The notes beneath the pieces are model-generated. The model was not told the origin of the DNA and did not search any database. It worked only from the letters and a program-made list of their open reading frames with translations. Below, one piece after another: positions 49,101 through 63,753 of a DNA stretch of 64,000 bases. Position 1 is the stretch's first letter. Every line of letters starts with the position of its first letter. Origin of the DNA: Macropodus opercularis. Lineage: Eukaryota; Chordata; Actinopteri; Anabantiformes; Osphronemidae. The position numbers and the translations under genes were made by a program. Where the stretch lies: the NCBI GenBank assembly GCA_030770545.1, contig CM061091.1, positions 14,750,501 to 14,814,500 of the forward strand. The letters are read 5' to 3'.

Positions 49101-52100
49101 CAGGGCACAGAGAGATGGCTGATCTGTGTCAGCCATCACAACAATACAGCGACCACTGATGAAAGGTCTTGTGGGAATTTATAACAAGCAAAGACTGGGC
49201 GAGTAACCCACATTTGAATACAAGCCACAAATTATACACAGTTTCAGTAAATGAAGTGACTGTGTGCCTTTGTTCCGTTGGTTTCCTTTCACTAGTGGGA
49301 AGCTGAACAGTACTACCACTACTATCGCCAGCACTGAGACAGGAAGTTGTTGAAACCAAGATTTCCTGCTTTCATTGTGGTTGAGAACTCAAAATGTTTA
49401 TAGTGGTTTCAGAAACTGACTCATCTAATGATTCATGGAGTACATATTGCTTTTCATCTGTGTCTAATCATGAAGCTCATTTATTTGTCTTTATTTTTTT
49501 AAGTAAGAAAAGGAAAACACAAAGTCCCAAAAAAAGGGCACTGACTGTCACTAATGAGTGGTTAAGACACTGTGCTGTATAAATGTGTTTTTCCCGCGTG
49601 GTAAAAATTAAAAGGCTTTAACATGAAAGTGAAATGACTTTAAATGGTCGGAGAACATAGGCTCAATCATTTGCTGTTTTACAAACGCCTAAAAAAGCTC
49701 AAACATTACTTAAACAATAGGGAAGCAGACCTAAACAAGCCTGTCTTCTAACATGCACATGGCAAAAAAAACAAAAAAAAGAACTGTTGCGCTTACTAAG
49801 GTGGCTGACAAGGCCAAAGTGCATTCAGTAGCTGGCAGTCATTTATGGCTGCAGTACTGAAGCAGATTTACTTAGATGACGTCAGTGGCTTTGAGCCAGC
49901 TTTTCCTTTTTGGTGGCACTCTCCGCTAGCCTCAGTGGGCCCTGCTCAAACTGCTGAGCAGCAGCGCATACTCTAAAATTCCCTTTCTACACCAGGGTTT
50001 ACCTCAGGGCACACACAGTCTGGGAGCCTGCAGGAGTGGCCTCTTTTTTGAAGCGTGCTTTGACCACGGAGAACACCGACGTTTTGATGTGAGTCTACCC
50101 CTGCCACACATCACATCTAATTACACCATTAATGACTCTGGGTCCTGACTCAATTACACATCACACATTATTTTGTAGCCCAAAATTTTCACAAGAAAAA
50201 TACTGTGTATCAACATTTCAATTGAATGTTGTTCACATTCCCATGAGGACTTTTAACTAGATCCAACTACAATTAGAAAACCGGACCCATGGCTAATATA
50301 TTTTTATACTTAGTCAGACTGTATTTCTAACATAAAAGCATAGTAACAGAACATTGTCCTCTTGAATCTGCATTACACGTGTTCTCTGCTGTGCACACAA
50401 ACACCAGTCAACATACTGTCAATTTACAACCTGCCTGCAATCCTTGAGAGGACTAAGAAGAAGAGTGAGTCAATTCACAACTGTATTTTAGCGCAGAAAA
50501 AACTCCCCCAGTTTAAACAACGATAGTTCAAATGCAGCTACTGACAGTTTTAATTTCAACCTAAATATGGGATTATAGTTTACTTTTTAGCAGAACCTCA
50601 ATTAGAAGCAAGAATAAACGATTTGAAACTAAAAATATTAGAATTAAAACGGGATTTCTTTCTAAATGAGAGGCTACCATGAGAAAAAAAATAAATTGTG
50701 ATGTGCGACACCTGTTGCACAGAGCAGAGCACGCAGGCATTTCTCTCCAGCAGTCAGCCTTTCACACAGGCTGTAACGCTTAATGTGCTATTAATCAAGG
50801 CAGTCAGAACCATCTGAGTCTGTTATCAAAATGCAGTAACAGGAATTGTCCAGTGACACCTTGAATTCATTATTTAACAAAAATTTGATGGTAGCATCAC
50901 TGGGATTTGGTGATGAATCATGTACTAACATTGGGCATCATCTCTGTTTCATAAAGCACAAAGACGAACAAGCCAACGTGTGGTGCTGTCAAAGTCGACG
51001 ACCATCCACCAATATTACAGTTAGACAGTCATGAAAAAGAGGAGTATTACTTCGCTCCAATGGGTACCACGGGTTACTCTGTGTCGCACAGAATCACATT
51101 ATTCTGTCCATACTTCACAACGAATAAACTACACTCCCTGTATCCTGTCATCAGACGTCAGAAAGCAGCATAAAGGAGCAAATCTGAACAAACAATGCCA
51201 TCACGTAACACATCACCCAAGCAGCCTCTGAAGCAATATATCCCCAACAGCACGACCCTTTGTCCGATACTTATCACCATCTGCTTCAATTTCCATAGTG
51301 TAGATCATAACACGATCACATCATTAGCTAGTGACTATTTTAACACAGACTAAAAGTAGCAGATTGAAACAGGGTCATCATAGCTGTAAATGAATGTGTC
51401 TATATAGCGGGCTTGTTAAATTATGCTTCATCAAAAAGCAGACAGAGTTTGGAAAACTCCTAGAGCTAAAGTTGCATTCAGTCAAACAAAGACAACATCC
51501 GATTCTTACACAAATGTTATGCAGGCTTGTGTCCAACAGGTCCACAGGTTGCATAAGCTGAAAACAAAGCATCTATTTCTACTCTTCCAAGCTGATTTAC
51601 ACTGTAACATTTATGGGTTTGGCATATGACCTAACAACATTAAAGAACAATCAAACGATAAGTCATTTCAAGCATTACATAAATTATACGTTTTCTTTTT
51701 GGGTAGTTACATGAAATGTTTAATGGTAGTAAATTGTTAGAAGAACCATATTTTACATTATGAAAGCAAAGAACTACAAAGACTCAGCATAACCAGCTGC
51801 TTTCACATTAAAACACAGGAGGAGGCTTAAGTGCTGCTGCCGAAAACTTCTAGTAGTAGTGGCAGAGACGGAAAGTGGATGTTGTTCAAGAACCTCCTTT
51901 TAAAGCTCATTCGGGTCTATTTTCACCCCGATGCTCAGCTGTGTCTCTTCTGCTAAGCTCTTTGTAATGCAAAGCAGCAACTTTTAGAAAACCCATGTTT
52001 TAGAGTAGCGGTAACTTATTTTCCTCACAGTAGCGATGGCAGCACAGCGGCTGTAAAGAGAGAGAGAGACCCGAAGACAGAACTTGGAACAGTAAAAACA

Positions 52101-52439
52101 CAACTCACCAAACTAAGCCTCATCTAATTTAAACTGAGCCTAATGACGCCGTGATTGAATCACAGCATATCTGAGCTGTGCAAACTGCTGCCTGACGACC
52201 TGATGGCATGTTTGCTCTCAAAGCCAACCAGATCTAACCATTAAAAGCAGCAAGCAACTAAGCGTCAGGAGGCAGAAGTGGAGGCTCACCAAAGTGAACT
52301 TCCAGTCTGGTTTACAGCCACTTTTCAAGCTAACCATGCCACTGCTAATGAAAGCTTGAGGCTTTAATGCCATGTTTACCTTTGGATAAAACTTCCCCCA
52401 CGTTATGGGGATGCAGCCACTGCAGCAGTAAACCTTTGT

Positions 52440-52474
<35 letters not shown>

Positions 52475-52989
52475 CTGGGCTACACTTCAATTTTAGCTGA
52501 GCAGGCATTTCCCAAAGTGAAGTACAGGAAGGAAAAGGAAAACAATGAAGGAAGCCCAAAATAAAGCCTCCATAAACTCAACCAACCAGCCGGAAATGTG
52601 CATAAACCTACATAATATGCTTTGAAATATTTGACATTCGCCCATTTAAGGTCAGATGATGTGTTAAATCCCGAACCCGTCACATTCATTTATGCTAGTT
52701 TTCCTCCACAACGGTAACCAACGGGTCACATTAGGCCGTAACGATATTTTAAACGCACCGCAAGTAGGACAAAAAAACCCGCAATTTAATAGAGTATTCT
52801 CATCAAACTTGTGGTTATTTGGGCTGAAATTGCTCAGAGGGCGCTTTAATCCGCCTCGCACCGTAAAACAATAAAAGAGTTTCTGCTAGCGTTAACCTTT
52901 TCCCTCCGGTTCGCTCGATTTCGTCCGAGTTACAGTAACAACACGGAGAGAACAGAAGTGGCAAACAAGCGTTAAATGCGTTTACTTAC
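43123..52989 (-). other. tead1: tead1 intron 1 (5' UTR intron), 9.9 kb
   Basis: Sequence between the proposed 5' UTR donor and the first coding exon acceptor. No coding frame is supported. It holds an (AAAC)n tract at about 43146-43162, a (CA)n tract at 52441-52473 and AT-rich DNA. The stretch 46430-46620 is unusually GC-balanced with TAATTA-type homeodomain cores. Confidence 0.4.
52441..52473. repeat. (AC)n microsatellite
   Basis: Sixteen uninterrupted AC units, about 500 bp downstream (minus strand) of the proposed tead1 first-exon donor. Confidence 0.95.
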
Positions 52990-53960
52990 TCAAAACTTCG
53001 GTGGCGATCTTACATATACATTAAAAAAATAGAAAAAGCGCCGTCAAACGTGTGGAAGCAACAAGTCTCCCCTGTGTGTTTTCTCCGAGGTGGTCCGAAA
53101 ATGCTCCGGTGAAGCCTCCAACAACTCCCGGCTGGGCCAACTACGAAGAGCACAACAGCATCGGTTCCAAGCGTCATCTTGTCCAAAAAATTTCTTATTC
53201 GTGCTGTAAATTATATTTCACTTCATCCCGAATCCCGCCGCGACTTTCCGAGGGTCTGACACGGGAGAAGCCCGCATCTGAGGCTTTTATAGGGGCGTAC
53301 GATCGGGCTTCTTTTCAAAAATATGCGAAAAATGTCAAAGATTTTCGCTGCTATGTCAGCGGCGCAGGCTACAGCCGCGAGTCCTCAAAGTGAGCATCCT
53401 GCTGCAGCGGCGAGCGGACCCGGCTGCTAACGTTACTCCACCCGGGGTAAATAATAACCAGCCGAATAAGCTCCCGTGTTAGTAAATGGACGAGGACTCC
53501 CCGACCACGCCAACTCACCACACAAACAGAAGTCTACAAGCAGTTTGCGTACCTGCAACTACCCGTGAAACTTACCTCGTTACTGACAGCTCATATAAAT
53601 GTGTCCCTTTCTGTCGCTACTGTGATGTTACGGGGGGTTTTAACACTGTGTCAAGTTATTCTGGTGTTTCTGGGCCGGCCAGGAAGGTGGAGGTGAATCG
53701 CTTCGCGCATTGACAGAGATGCGAAGAATGCTCGGAATGAGAAGAGGAATGAAATGAACGCAGAGAGCGAGTTTGCGCCGGGGCGGAGCGAGAGGTGGCG
53801 TCATCGCGAGCCCCAGCAGCAGCTCCCAGCCCTGGGCAGCAGGCAGGCGGGCAGCGCGGAGGCTGGGAGGGCAGTGAACATCCCGGGAACTGACGCCTTC
53901 AGGGGCGCGACGGAAGCTCGGGATTTGCAGCTTCAGCGGCGTGACGTTCACGTGTAGTGG
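52880..53960 (-). promoter_or_regulatory. tead1: Candidate tead1 promoter and 5' UTR exon(s), CpG-rich
   Basis: This is the only sizeable CpG-rich block between tead1 coding sequence and the right-hand gene (for example CGGCGAGCGGACCCGGCTGC near 53408, and GCGCCGGGGCGGAGCGAGAG near 53773). Two strong minus-strand donor sequences lie inside: GTAAGTAAA at 52989-52981 (after ...GAAGTTTTGA) and GTAAGTTTC at 53575-53567 (after ...AACGAG). These are consistent with one or two alternative non-coding first exons. TEAD1 in vertebrates has a 5' UTR exon far upstream of the coding exon. Exact transcription start is not determined. Confidence 0.5.
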
Positions 53961-55826
53961 GATCAATCCAGACGGAGTGTTTTATTGGAAGTGGTACAGA
54001 ATGTACAAAGTACAATAGTAAGAAACTGATTTGTCCTCTGAGTGAGATTCTGTAATGTAATGAATCTCTCTCAATATATAATTTAATGTAAACCTTCACT
54101 CTTCGAAATTAGCCCTGGACTAACTGGACATCTTCCAAGTTTAGACAAAAAATCCTTTGTGTTGTGACATCCTTCATTTTCTGAAGGCAGCACTATGAAA
54201 ACACAGGGGATTTGACAAACTTTGGAAGGGAATCATTTCATTTCATTTTTATTTAATATTAAAGTTACAGGGCTTTGTTAAAATACACAAAAAGAGAGTT
54301 TCTTACAAGCCATCACGTGAAGGAATGTCCTGTCGCTCTTTACGGGTCCACTCCTTGCTCCCATTCAGCTTGTTTCTAGAACGGCAGACTCGGCGCGCTT
54401 CACAAGTGCAAGTTCAAACAGCTACGGACAGAAAGGCCAGCATAACACACAACTATGGGCCTGCTTGAACAAGTCATCCATTAGAAGCCAGTGCTTTGAC
54501 AGCGATCCTTCAAAAGAAAGGGATCTATGAAGATGAACGACTGCTGCTCTGAGGTCATCCATCAACACCTTTTAGCACCTGTCTGCACACGTTCAGCTGA
54601 GAAAGAAACAAAGTCAGGTGTGTGACTCACATGTGCTTCACGCAGGATAATCTTATATCTGTTGAAAACACACTTTTCATGGTACAGTACATCTGCATTA
54701 GTCATCAGTGGCCAGCTGTCTCCATAGATGAATGCAGCCGTGCACATGTAATTCATCAGCTGATAGTGTTTTGGTGGTTTGTCCTGAGAGCTTTCATCAC
54801 GCGTGTCAATATTCACAACACGCCTGAATACGAGAACTTCTGAGTGTGAGTGTACCTTTGATGGTTACCGCGCCCAAAGATTTCTGTCATTTCTGTAATA
54901 TCTGTATGTGGCGAGAGAAGTGCCACCTCACTGTTTAACCGTAACCAGGCCCGGGTAGTGAGGGCAGCAAAACACATTTAATATTTACTTGTTACAATTT
55001 TACAAATCATTTAAAATTGTATTATATGCTACCATCCTGTGGCATATGTGTAAATAACCATACTCCATCCTTCTGCAAATACACGACACACATTTGTTGA
55101 CTTTTTTATTTAAAAACAGATACCTTCTAGACAAGAATTCAGTATTAGTAAAAAGATGGAGAAAGTTTGTTCGCTGATGTGCAAAATTTCATACTGTCAG
55201 TTTGATTAAAAAAAGAGTCTTGAGATTTGACAGAGCAGTGGAATGGGCTGTGTCATTAAATGTTGTTCTGACAAAATAAACTCCTAAGAAAAACTTAAAA
55301 CAAGATTCTTTATTTTACATATTCACTTTACTCAGTCAATGCAACTGTTACTTAGATTTAAAATGACAACTATAATGTGGTTGCAGGTGCAACGCGATGC
55401 AGAAGTGAAGCCTTGGCTCTGTGAACTCAGACTACTCCTGCTTTATGTCCCACAAATGGTCACAATTTTACCCCAAACAAAAGCTGGTGGGACCAGTTCA
55501 GAAATAACATAATTCACTTCTCTATGTGTAATGTTACTGCCCAGTTCCACTCATTTACTACAGCATATGCACAATAGTAGTGTCAGTCTACACTGTACTG
55601 CAATGTACTGTATGCCTACTTATATATTTCATGTGTGTGCGTCAAAATGCTGCAAGCACTGATTGCACCAGTTTTGAATGCAGCCCTTTCTTTTCCATGC
55701 ATATTATGTATTCACTCTCACAGAGGTGCAGTTTAAGTACAGCATGCAGCACATTTGTTTCCTCCTGTGTGGCTGTTGCCCTCCACAAATCATCTTCTGC
55801 TTTTTTAAGTAGTCTTTGTGTCTTTC

Positions 55827-55849
55827 TGTGTGTGTGTGTGTGTGTGTGT
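55827..55849. repeat. (TG)n microsatellite
   Basis: About 11 uninterrupted TG units in the intergenic region upstream of tead1. Confidence 0.95.
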
Positions 55850-56574
55850 TTCTTAGCATTCGGTTAACATTCATGCCATTTTCAGCTGAGATAAATGAGG
55901 GACACCATGGCTGATAACAGCTTAATCATTGAATGCATGCTCCAGAGAACCTCAATCAGCTGTTCCAAACCAGTGAAGCTATAGTCTCCACTGCAGAGCT
56001 CATTCCTCCCTGGTTAGATAAGGTGCTCTGTGCTATGGCATTGCTTTGATTTGAACCTGCTGCCCTGAGCCTCTAGGGGAGGCCATGGTGCAATAGAATT
56101 AGTCTGGTTTAGTTCATTTGACTCCAGATCCGCTGCAGTCCTGCCTCTGCCTGGCCTGGGTCAGCCTTCTTTAATCAGATAGCCACATAAGGCCAGGTGC
56201 TGCCCTGGCTCTCTGCTCAGTGGGCCGCTCTGATTCCTTTTACAAGGAGATAAGAGTAGAGGCCTCTCACTGGCTAAAAGAAGAGTGAGCCCACAGCCCA
56301 AACCACTGTTCTCATTATGTCTAACATACAGATGTTTAGGACGAACACATGTTGGCTAAATGGTAAGCTTGTAATTTGTTACTATATGATTTGCCTTAAG
56401 AATTTATTTTCAAGAATGAGTAGCTGTTACAGAATTGTTTAGTTAATTAAACTGCAACAGTCTGATCCATTTGCAAGTCTTAATTATTTGAACATTCCCT
56501 TCAGTAGAATTCCATTTGTTTTCAAGGTTCACTACTGAACTAGTGAGAAAGCTTCAAGACAAGACGTCTGGAAA

Positions 56575-56587
56575 CGCCCTCTAGTGG
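56575..56587 (-). promoter_or_regulatory. CTCF core motif, perfect match
   Basis: Minus-strand CCACTAGAGGGCG fits all 13 positions of the CTCF core CCASYAGRKGGCR. It lies between the tead1 promoter and the right-edge gene, a reasonable place for a domain boundary. Occupancy is not known from sequence. Confidence 0.45.
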
Positions 56588-59500
56588 CAAATTAGAAACG
56601 CGTGTCCACTTTTTTGCTCAGGCTTCCAATCAGACATCTATTTTCCAATCATGTTATGCTACTACGAGATGAGCAAGTAAGAGCAGAGCAAAAGTCAAAC
56701 TTTCTCCCAATTAGACTCTCATATTCAGCAAGAGTTTTGTATTTGCTGAACATGGAAATCTAATATATTTGGACCAGCATGTGTGGGTGTGGATCATCAG
56801 ATCTATTCACTGCATTCAAATCAACGTAGAATTTCTTTAATAGAATGGTGCAGTTTTAAACGTTTCAGCCATTTGAACGTTCTACCGTGGTATAGTCAGT
56901 GGCGACCTTCCAGTTGCCAGTAAAGCTCTTTATCTCTGTGTCAGCGGGATACAGACATTAACGACAGATTACTGCATATCCAATGTTTAAAATGTGATTA
57001 GCAGCAGATGTGCATGCAAATCATATTTGCGGCGGAGGATTTCGTGATATCACACAGATGCATGTTTTAGAGCAGAGCTTTACATCCTGCCATCAAAAAG
57101 ATTCCGATTTCTGCCATCTGGCATCAAATAGTTGAACCTAGAGTGTGATGCAAAAGATTTCAGTCATTCGAGCTACTGCATGTGTAGATGGTGATAATAG
57201 AGGCAAATGGCTTTGTGCACGTTCAACTGTGGAGGGAGCTGTGATAATAATGGAGATGACACTGTTTAGTAGGTAACATCTGAAAGATTCTCCTGTTCTG
57301 GGGCTTGAGCACAAATCAATAACACGCATTCAAGTTCCTGAACCTGTAATAGACATGAACTGCTCATCCCCAGCCGCAGTGTTGCCATGCTCACCTTTTC
57401 ATGGTTGTTTTTCTTAAGTGCTGCCAGAACTGGACTATGGTCTTAGCATGTGAGGAGAGGCTTTTTTTTGATCTGAATACAGTGGCGTATAAAGGCAGAA
57501 ACAGGAGCGTAATTACAGCTAATGGCTGGAAATGCTCCTGTTGAAGACATCTTGGCGTATGATGTCTGATTATGGGTGATCATTTTCTGCTTTTTGGTGA
57601 AAAGGCGCAGCTCCCAGGTCCTGGGCTTTACTGATGATAGTGATTCAGAACAATGGGCTATTGAAATGCACTGTCACTAGTCCAGCGTAAATGTCAGAGG
57701 ATACGGCTGGAAATCCAGGGCTCAATAGTTTCATCTTCAACTAAAACCAAGCGCAGATGATGTGATGCTTGAAAGGGTACAACCACAGAGTAGGATTTTA
57801 CCTCAAACTATAACAATGAAAATATATATAAAATATACACCATCACCATTAACATCAGTGGGCAACATAGTGTAGGCACCAGGTTTGACAAGGAAGAAAA
57901 GGGAAGTGCACTCACACGATCACATTGTGTTTCCTGGTGGACACCCCCAGTATGGACACTTTCGGTCAGACAATCAGTCAAACCGCTGGTTCATTTGAAG
58001 CAAGACACAAAGGAGGTCAGACTGGAGAGTGAAAGGAGCTGTTTGACTGCTGGGGGACGACCAAAGGCACTTGATGAGTGTGACCGAAGACTTGCGCTCC
58101 CTGGCTGGTGCAGGACCACAGGAAAAGGCTGGCAGGAGGCTGATGAGTGTAGGCAGTAAACGAGCCGGCTGAGGGAGGACGCTGGCACGCCGCTAACAGG
58201 CAGGTGACGGGATTAACAGGCAGGAAATCGTGGGGGAAACAGTGAAGCTGACAATGAAGGGACTTAGAGGAAAAGCAAGTTACTGGCTTAAAAATGAGAA
58301 ACAACGGCAAACAGAACAACGGAGAGCAAGTGTGGCTGTGTGTGGAATAACACAACAATCACAAGTGGACTGGTCTTTAAACACCTGGATTTGACATCAA
58401 CTAACATCAAAATGAACTGTGTAAAGACATGTAGGATCTCATATTTATACAGAATAAAAGCATCACTTTCTGCTGTTGTTCCTTGCTTGTTTTCACTAAT
58501 AAGCACTCTCTCAACACTGTGTCATAAAGTAAAGGTCAATTGTGACTTAATAACAGTATCACAGTCTCTCTCTTATTACACGGTTTACCTTTGACTGCTA
58601 ATTAAAGAACAATCACTTATGTATTTGCTCAGATTCATTTTTGTTTAACTTATTTCCAGTGCCTTTACAAATTTACAGTCGTGTACAAATGACCTGGTAT
58701 TCGTACCTGCTTCCAGGACGAGAACCTTAGAAACAACTTTCGTTCGCCTTCCAGACATTTCAGACAGTCTGACACTGACCTATGTGTGGGTGAGGTCTGG
58801 TTATTTGATCTAGATTGAGTATCTGAACTGAACCAATGAGACGGTCCATGTTCTTACTAAAGGGTCAGTTCACCCCAGACTCCCTAAGGGTGTGTTTTGA
58901 CATAGTGAATGTGCACTAAAGTAGCCATCATTTCAAACTTGCATCTGTCGATGTGAGGCAATGTCAAACCAAATGTTTAATTAACAGGCCAGCGGCAGAC
59001 AGAGCCTCGGTTCGAGCAGGGCGATGGGATGAGGGGACAGACAAAAGCAAAAATCTGAAGGATTCTGGTTGTGTTGAAGGATTGCTTTTGAAAACGCAAT
59101 CACAAATGTTTGTCTAATGCTCAGAGCACCAGTTAAATCCAGGAGAGGCAGCTTTACTTTTGTTCAAGGATCTTCAACTACATTCTTCCACTTAATACAT
59201 TTAGTTAACAAAATGTACGCTGCTGATTTAAGAATTGATTACCGAATACTTTGTGGCATATTTCCATTGAAATATTTCCATCCAGAAGAGGGCTTCTAAA
59301 TTTCTATACAGCGCTCGGCTATAGAGCAACAAACCCAACAAAAGCGAGATGAGTCAAAAATGTAATATCAGTAAATAACAATGGTGGTTAAATAGTTTAA
59401 ATACCTAAAATTATATTCAAAAGCATATTTGAGTTCCCTGAAAAGCACCGTACATGTTAAAAAAATGAGCGATTTCTATTTTCTTTGACCTCCAGTTAGT

Positions 59501-62500
59501 TTTAATGAAAAAGTTGTAATGCTTTTACTCTACTATTAATTAAAACTTTACTATTTTTCTATTTAGAGTTCTAAATAGTTTTCCCATTTTTTGAGCTCTG
59601 CACTTTCACATGTAATAATTTATTCTTTGTTATATTTAAAGAATGTATGACTATGACTTTGTTTTACCAACTAAGTCAGTGCTGAAAAAAAAGAAATGTC
59701 TACATTTTGTGCATATGTAGTGATATATTTTTATTGAACAGTTATCTTTAATGTACACAGATATAACAACTAGCAGCTGATTTCAAAATGTAATGACTTA
59801 AAGAAAAGAGCGAGAAACCTATGAGAAGGTATAAGAAGATATCAAAGTAAAAAAATAATCCCTATATAATGAGGAGGTGTGTGCAGCTTGTGTTCATAAA
59901 CAGTTGATGCTCCAGATCTAGAGAATATGAGTATATGAGTCTGATTAAACATTTCCTGTGCTGCTGCTGTCTGGTCAAACAGACAGAGAGGAGCCTTTCC
60001 GACTTCAGACGAGCTCTGCTCCACTCGCCTGTTCGGCAGCGACTTAAACTCGTTTCTCAGCATTGTTTAGTGGGAGACCAGATACGATTAAATGACGTCA
60101 GCTTTTCCTTCTATTAGTCTTTAAGGAGCAGAGGACGTATCAGATACTGATTGATTGTCAATTAGCTGATTGAATTTGACCCAAAATGCCTTTATCCATA
60201 CCTGTATTGGAAAGTAGTGTGGATGTGAGACGATATACCGACGGGGCTGGTTTATTTTGCTAGTGCTGTGCTAAGACGAGGATTTCTCCTCAGAGGAAAT
60301 GTAAATGTTCTGCTAGTTTATAGATTATTTACTCCGGCAGCCCGGTGTCTGTCTCTTCCTATCTGCAGAATTGTGTTTAAAAGGATGTTTTGCTTGTAAC
60401 TGCTCAAATAATAACTTCATATTTTTAGACTCATCTCGTCCCAGCTTTTCAATTTTTTCATAAACGTTCACAGCTTCTGTAATTTCAATGCAATTTCAGG
60501 CTCTGATTGCTCTGTTGTTTGAATGCTAATCATTTATACTGTATAAGTTGTTTTCTATTCTGCTCCTACTGCATTTAAGGGAAGGTCATTTAATTAAAAT
60601 ACAAAATGAAAACGTAACAAGGGGTCAGTAAACAGATTGCACGTATGAGCCGTTCGTCTTCTTTCTTTTGCTGTTGATGTTTTTCAAATTTTGCTGATTA
60701 ATTATTATTTGAAACACAATAAAATCCAGGTGCTACTCATCTGAACCCCTTTTAATATAAAAATGGCTGCTATAAGACTCTTTTTTTAATAAAGAGTAGA
60801 AGACAGTTTTTTAATGTCTGACTTTCTTCAGTTAAAGTGTTTTTGTTTTCTTTTTACTTAATTCTGTGATGTTTTAGCACTTTGAACTCTACAGTAAGTG
60901 CAGTTCAAGGTTTTAAAAGAACATGAGAGCATTGTGCTGTTAAGACCATTTAAAGACGAGACTGAATTGTGTGGTTTGATGACCTTTTATTCCAGTTATA
61001 CAATGTGGTCACTGAAGGAGCGCGTACGTTCAAGGATAATCATGATGTGTTAAAACCTCAACACTTTGTTGGGGTTTGCTTGTACTGAGAGCAAACACAA
61101 AGTTCCTTAACTCATCCTCAATCATTTATCTTTTTATCAACTGAAGCAGATAAAATATTCTGCATCTTAGCAAAGTTGTTTAATGAATAAGTATAAACAA
61201 GTATCCAACTAATTTGAATGATTAAAATCAAAAACAATGCTATGCAAATATTTGACTCAATTAGAGAATTGACTCAATTAAGAATAAACCTTTGTCCAAT
61301 CACATCCTTAACAGCACTAAACGTTAGGCTCTGTCAGTTGTAAGTTGAGGAAGTGACACACGTCTCGTGTGGTAGCTGTTGAATAAGAAACATAAAAACA
61401 AAAAGATTAGGGCAGGTTTATAGAGGAGATCAGAACTAATGACATGGCTAAACCGCTCCTAGGACTTAGTGGTGCTTATTGGTCATTTCCTCGTTTCTTT
61501 TGGTAACTTTGACTCTTATTGGTCACCTCTTACGACTCCTTGACCTAGTGCCTGATGACTTAAAAACGACATTTTGTAATCTGATCTAAGCTGATAGAGG
61601 CTTATGTGCCAGTGTTTGTTAATGTCTTTTTATGTAGAGCTGAGTGATTTATCCATCACTACTATACCAGTAGTCATCACAAAAGAATGAACAGAAATAG
61701 AAAAATAACATTAAGAAAGTTGAACCTTACTGAGTTGAACCAACCACTTCACATAAGTGAAGACACTTCTACAGGGGTTTGGATGCTTCAACATCTGGCC
61801 TGAATGAACAAGAAGCTGAATTATTAATAAAATGTAGTTTCCCCACACGTTGAGATTCAGTGTGTACTGAGCTGAATTTAAGCTTGTTGAAAGACACATT
61901 TTTCTCTTTTCATTTCTACTGTTGTACATGTTTTCTGCTAACCAGTGAACTGCTGTTCAGTTTTACATCATTATTAACATATTAGTTATTCAATCTCTGA
62001 TATGTGGGCAGCAATGGAAAATACAAACATTAGTACTAGTTCATACTCAAAAGAGCTTGATTAAAGCCGTTGTTTAGTTCAGCCAAAACCCATTGAAAGG
62101 CTTTAATGATTTCACCACTCCACGTTATTTATTGTCAGTGTCTGCAGCCACATCACAACTACAACACACAACCATGTGACCATGCAAGTGATCACCTTCA
62201 AAACGTAATTTGTCCTTCCTCACACACTTCATAAAAGCGTTCAGCTGATGGGAGGGAAACACGGAGACATAAATGAAAACAGCTGAATGCACAAAGTAGA
62301 AACAGTTTATGGAAGCAAAACAAAATACTGACATTAATAATGACGATGTGTATGTTGACACCATGTACGTGTTACAGCTCGGATGGCTGTCGTCATGTTA
62401 AAGAGATACAAAACTTTTGTTACACAAATCCATTCAGTGTGTATCAAAACAACTCTTTAGTAAATCAAAACACTGAAGCTTTCCACCGTTACTTGCACTG

Positions 62501-62948
62501 TAAACCAGGAATTTACTGTAGCTCATATTACAGTCTCTTCCGTAAGTCAGTGTGAAATCTTAGGTAGCTGGCATCACAGCACATACAACATATTGCAAAT
62601 CCAGCAGATGATACTGTAAACCCTTTAAATAATGCCTGACGTAATATTTTTTTGTTACTGTGCAGATAGAGGTGATCTGCAAGTCTAAAGTGCCTCATGA
62701 GCAACATTAGATGCTGTGTGTGAACACGAAGCAACTGTATGGCTTCGAGTCAAAAAGATTTGCAATTGATCTTCCAACAACATGCTTTAAAATTATAGCA
62801 AGAGGGGCAAGGACATTCTACGGTCCACAATAAATCAATAATTTATTATTTTATTACTGATTTAAGTAACCGTTAAATCTCAAATGACATTGCTTGCAAT
62901 GAGCATCTATTTTTTTAAATTTGCCTTAACGTTAGTATCTGAGATTCG

Positions 62949-62961
62949 ACAGTAGATGGCA
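62949..62961 (+). promoter_or_regulatory. CTCF-like core motif
   Basis: Plus-strand ACAGTAGATGGCA matches 12 of 13 core positions and is followed by GC. Its orientation is opposite to the site at 56575-56587. Confidence 0.3.
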
Positions 62962-63753
62962 GCAAAGTAAAACTAAACCCTCAAATTCAGTTTCAGACAG
63001 CTGTGCGAGATTCTTTGGTTATTCATAAAAATAATAATAATAACAACACAACAGTTCAACAAAGTAAACATACTGGACAGAGTACAAAATGAAACTGAGC
63101 TATGCAATATCATATGTGTAAAACACATATATATTTAAAAAGCATGTGGCAGGACATATAGTATGGATAGAAAACCCGGCTCCACTATGTCAGTTTCCTG
63201 CTACGTCCGTAAGGTGGTTCCCAAATTAAAGTGCATCAAGTTAGTCATAACCTGAGTAAAACAATTAACGTCAGGATCCATTTCCCAAGGCAGTAAAATG
63301 TAAAAGTTAAAGTCTACTGCACTGATGAATGGACATTTCAGCAGTCTCACATCTTTAATGCATTGTCTGTGGCATTTTTTATTTCATTTGCCTTTCAGCC
63401 ACTATTGAAACACTCATTCGATGTATTTTAACTTTGTACTGTGCATTACAAAAACATATTGCTAAACTATTTGGTGCAGCTTTTTTGTCTGACAAACTGT
63501 CTCAACCAACTGTAGTAAATGGCAAACGTTTGCAAAAGCACAACACAGTGTTGTTTCGTCCACCCAACACCAACTCCATCATCATAAATAGCAGGTAAAC
63601 ATTAAACTGTTCCTCTGACGATATAATTTATACACAACCCAAAATGATATTATGAGAGGAACAGTCCCGCTAATGCTCAGCTCAGCCACACATTTAACGG
63701 CTTTTGGTGTAATGCTCAGTGTTAAATATTAACAGCTGGGTTTTGCTGAGTGC

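Larger units (their letters stand above)
53961..63753. other. Intergenic region upstream of tead1
   Basis: No gene was recognised on either strand. It includes a (TG)n tract at 55827-55849, a perfect CTCF core at 56575-56587, a CTCF-like core at 62949-62961 and AT-rich stretches. The part nearest 63.7 kb is probably the 3' UTR of the right-edge gene (minus-strand AATAAA hexamers occur near 62840-62856), but the UTR limit is unclear. Confidence 0.4.

Noticed and set aside
53640..53966. Open frames on both strands in the GC-rich block
   Set aside because: GC-rich promoter DNA commonly gives long chance frames; composition (Arg/Pro/Ala) and lack of similarity argue against coding.
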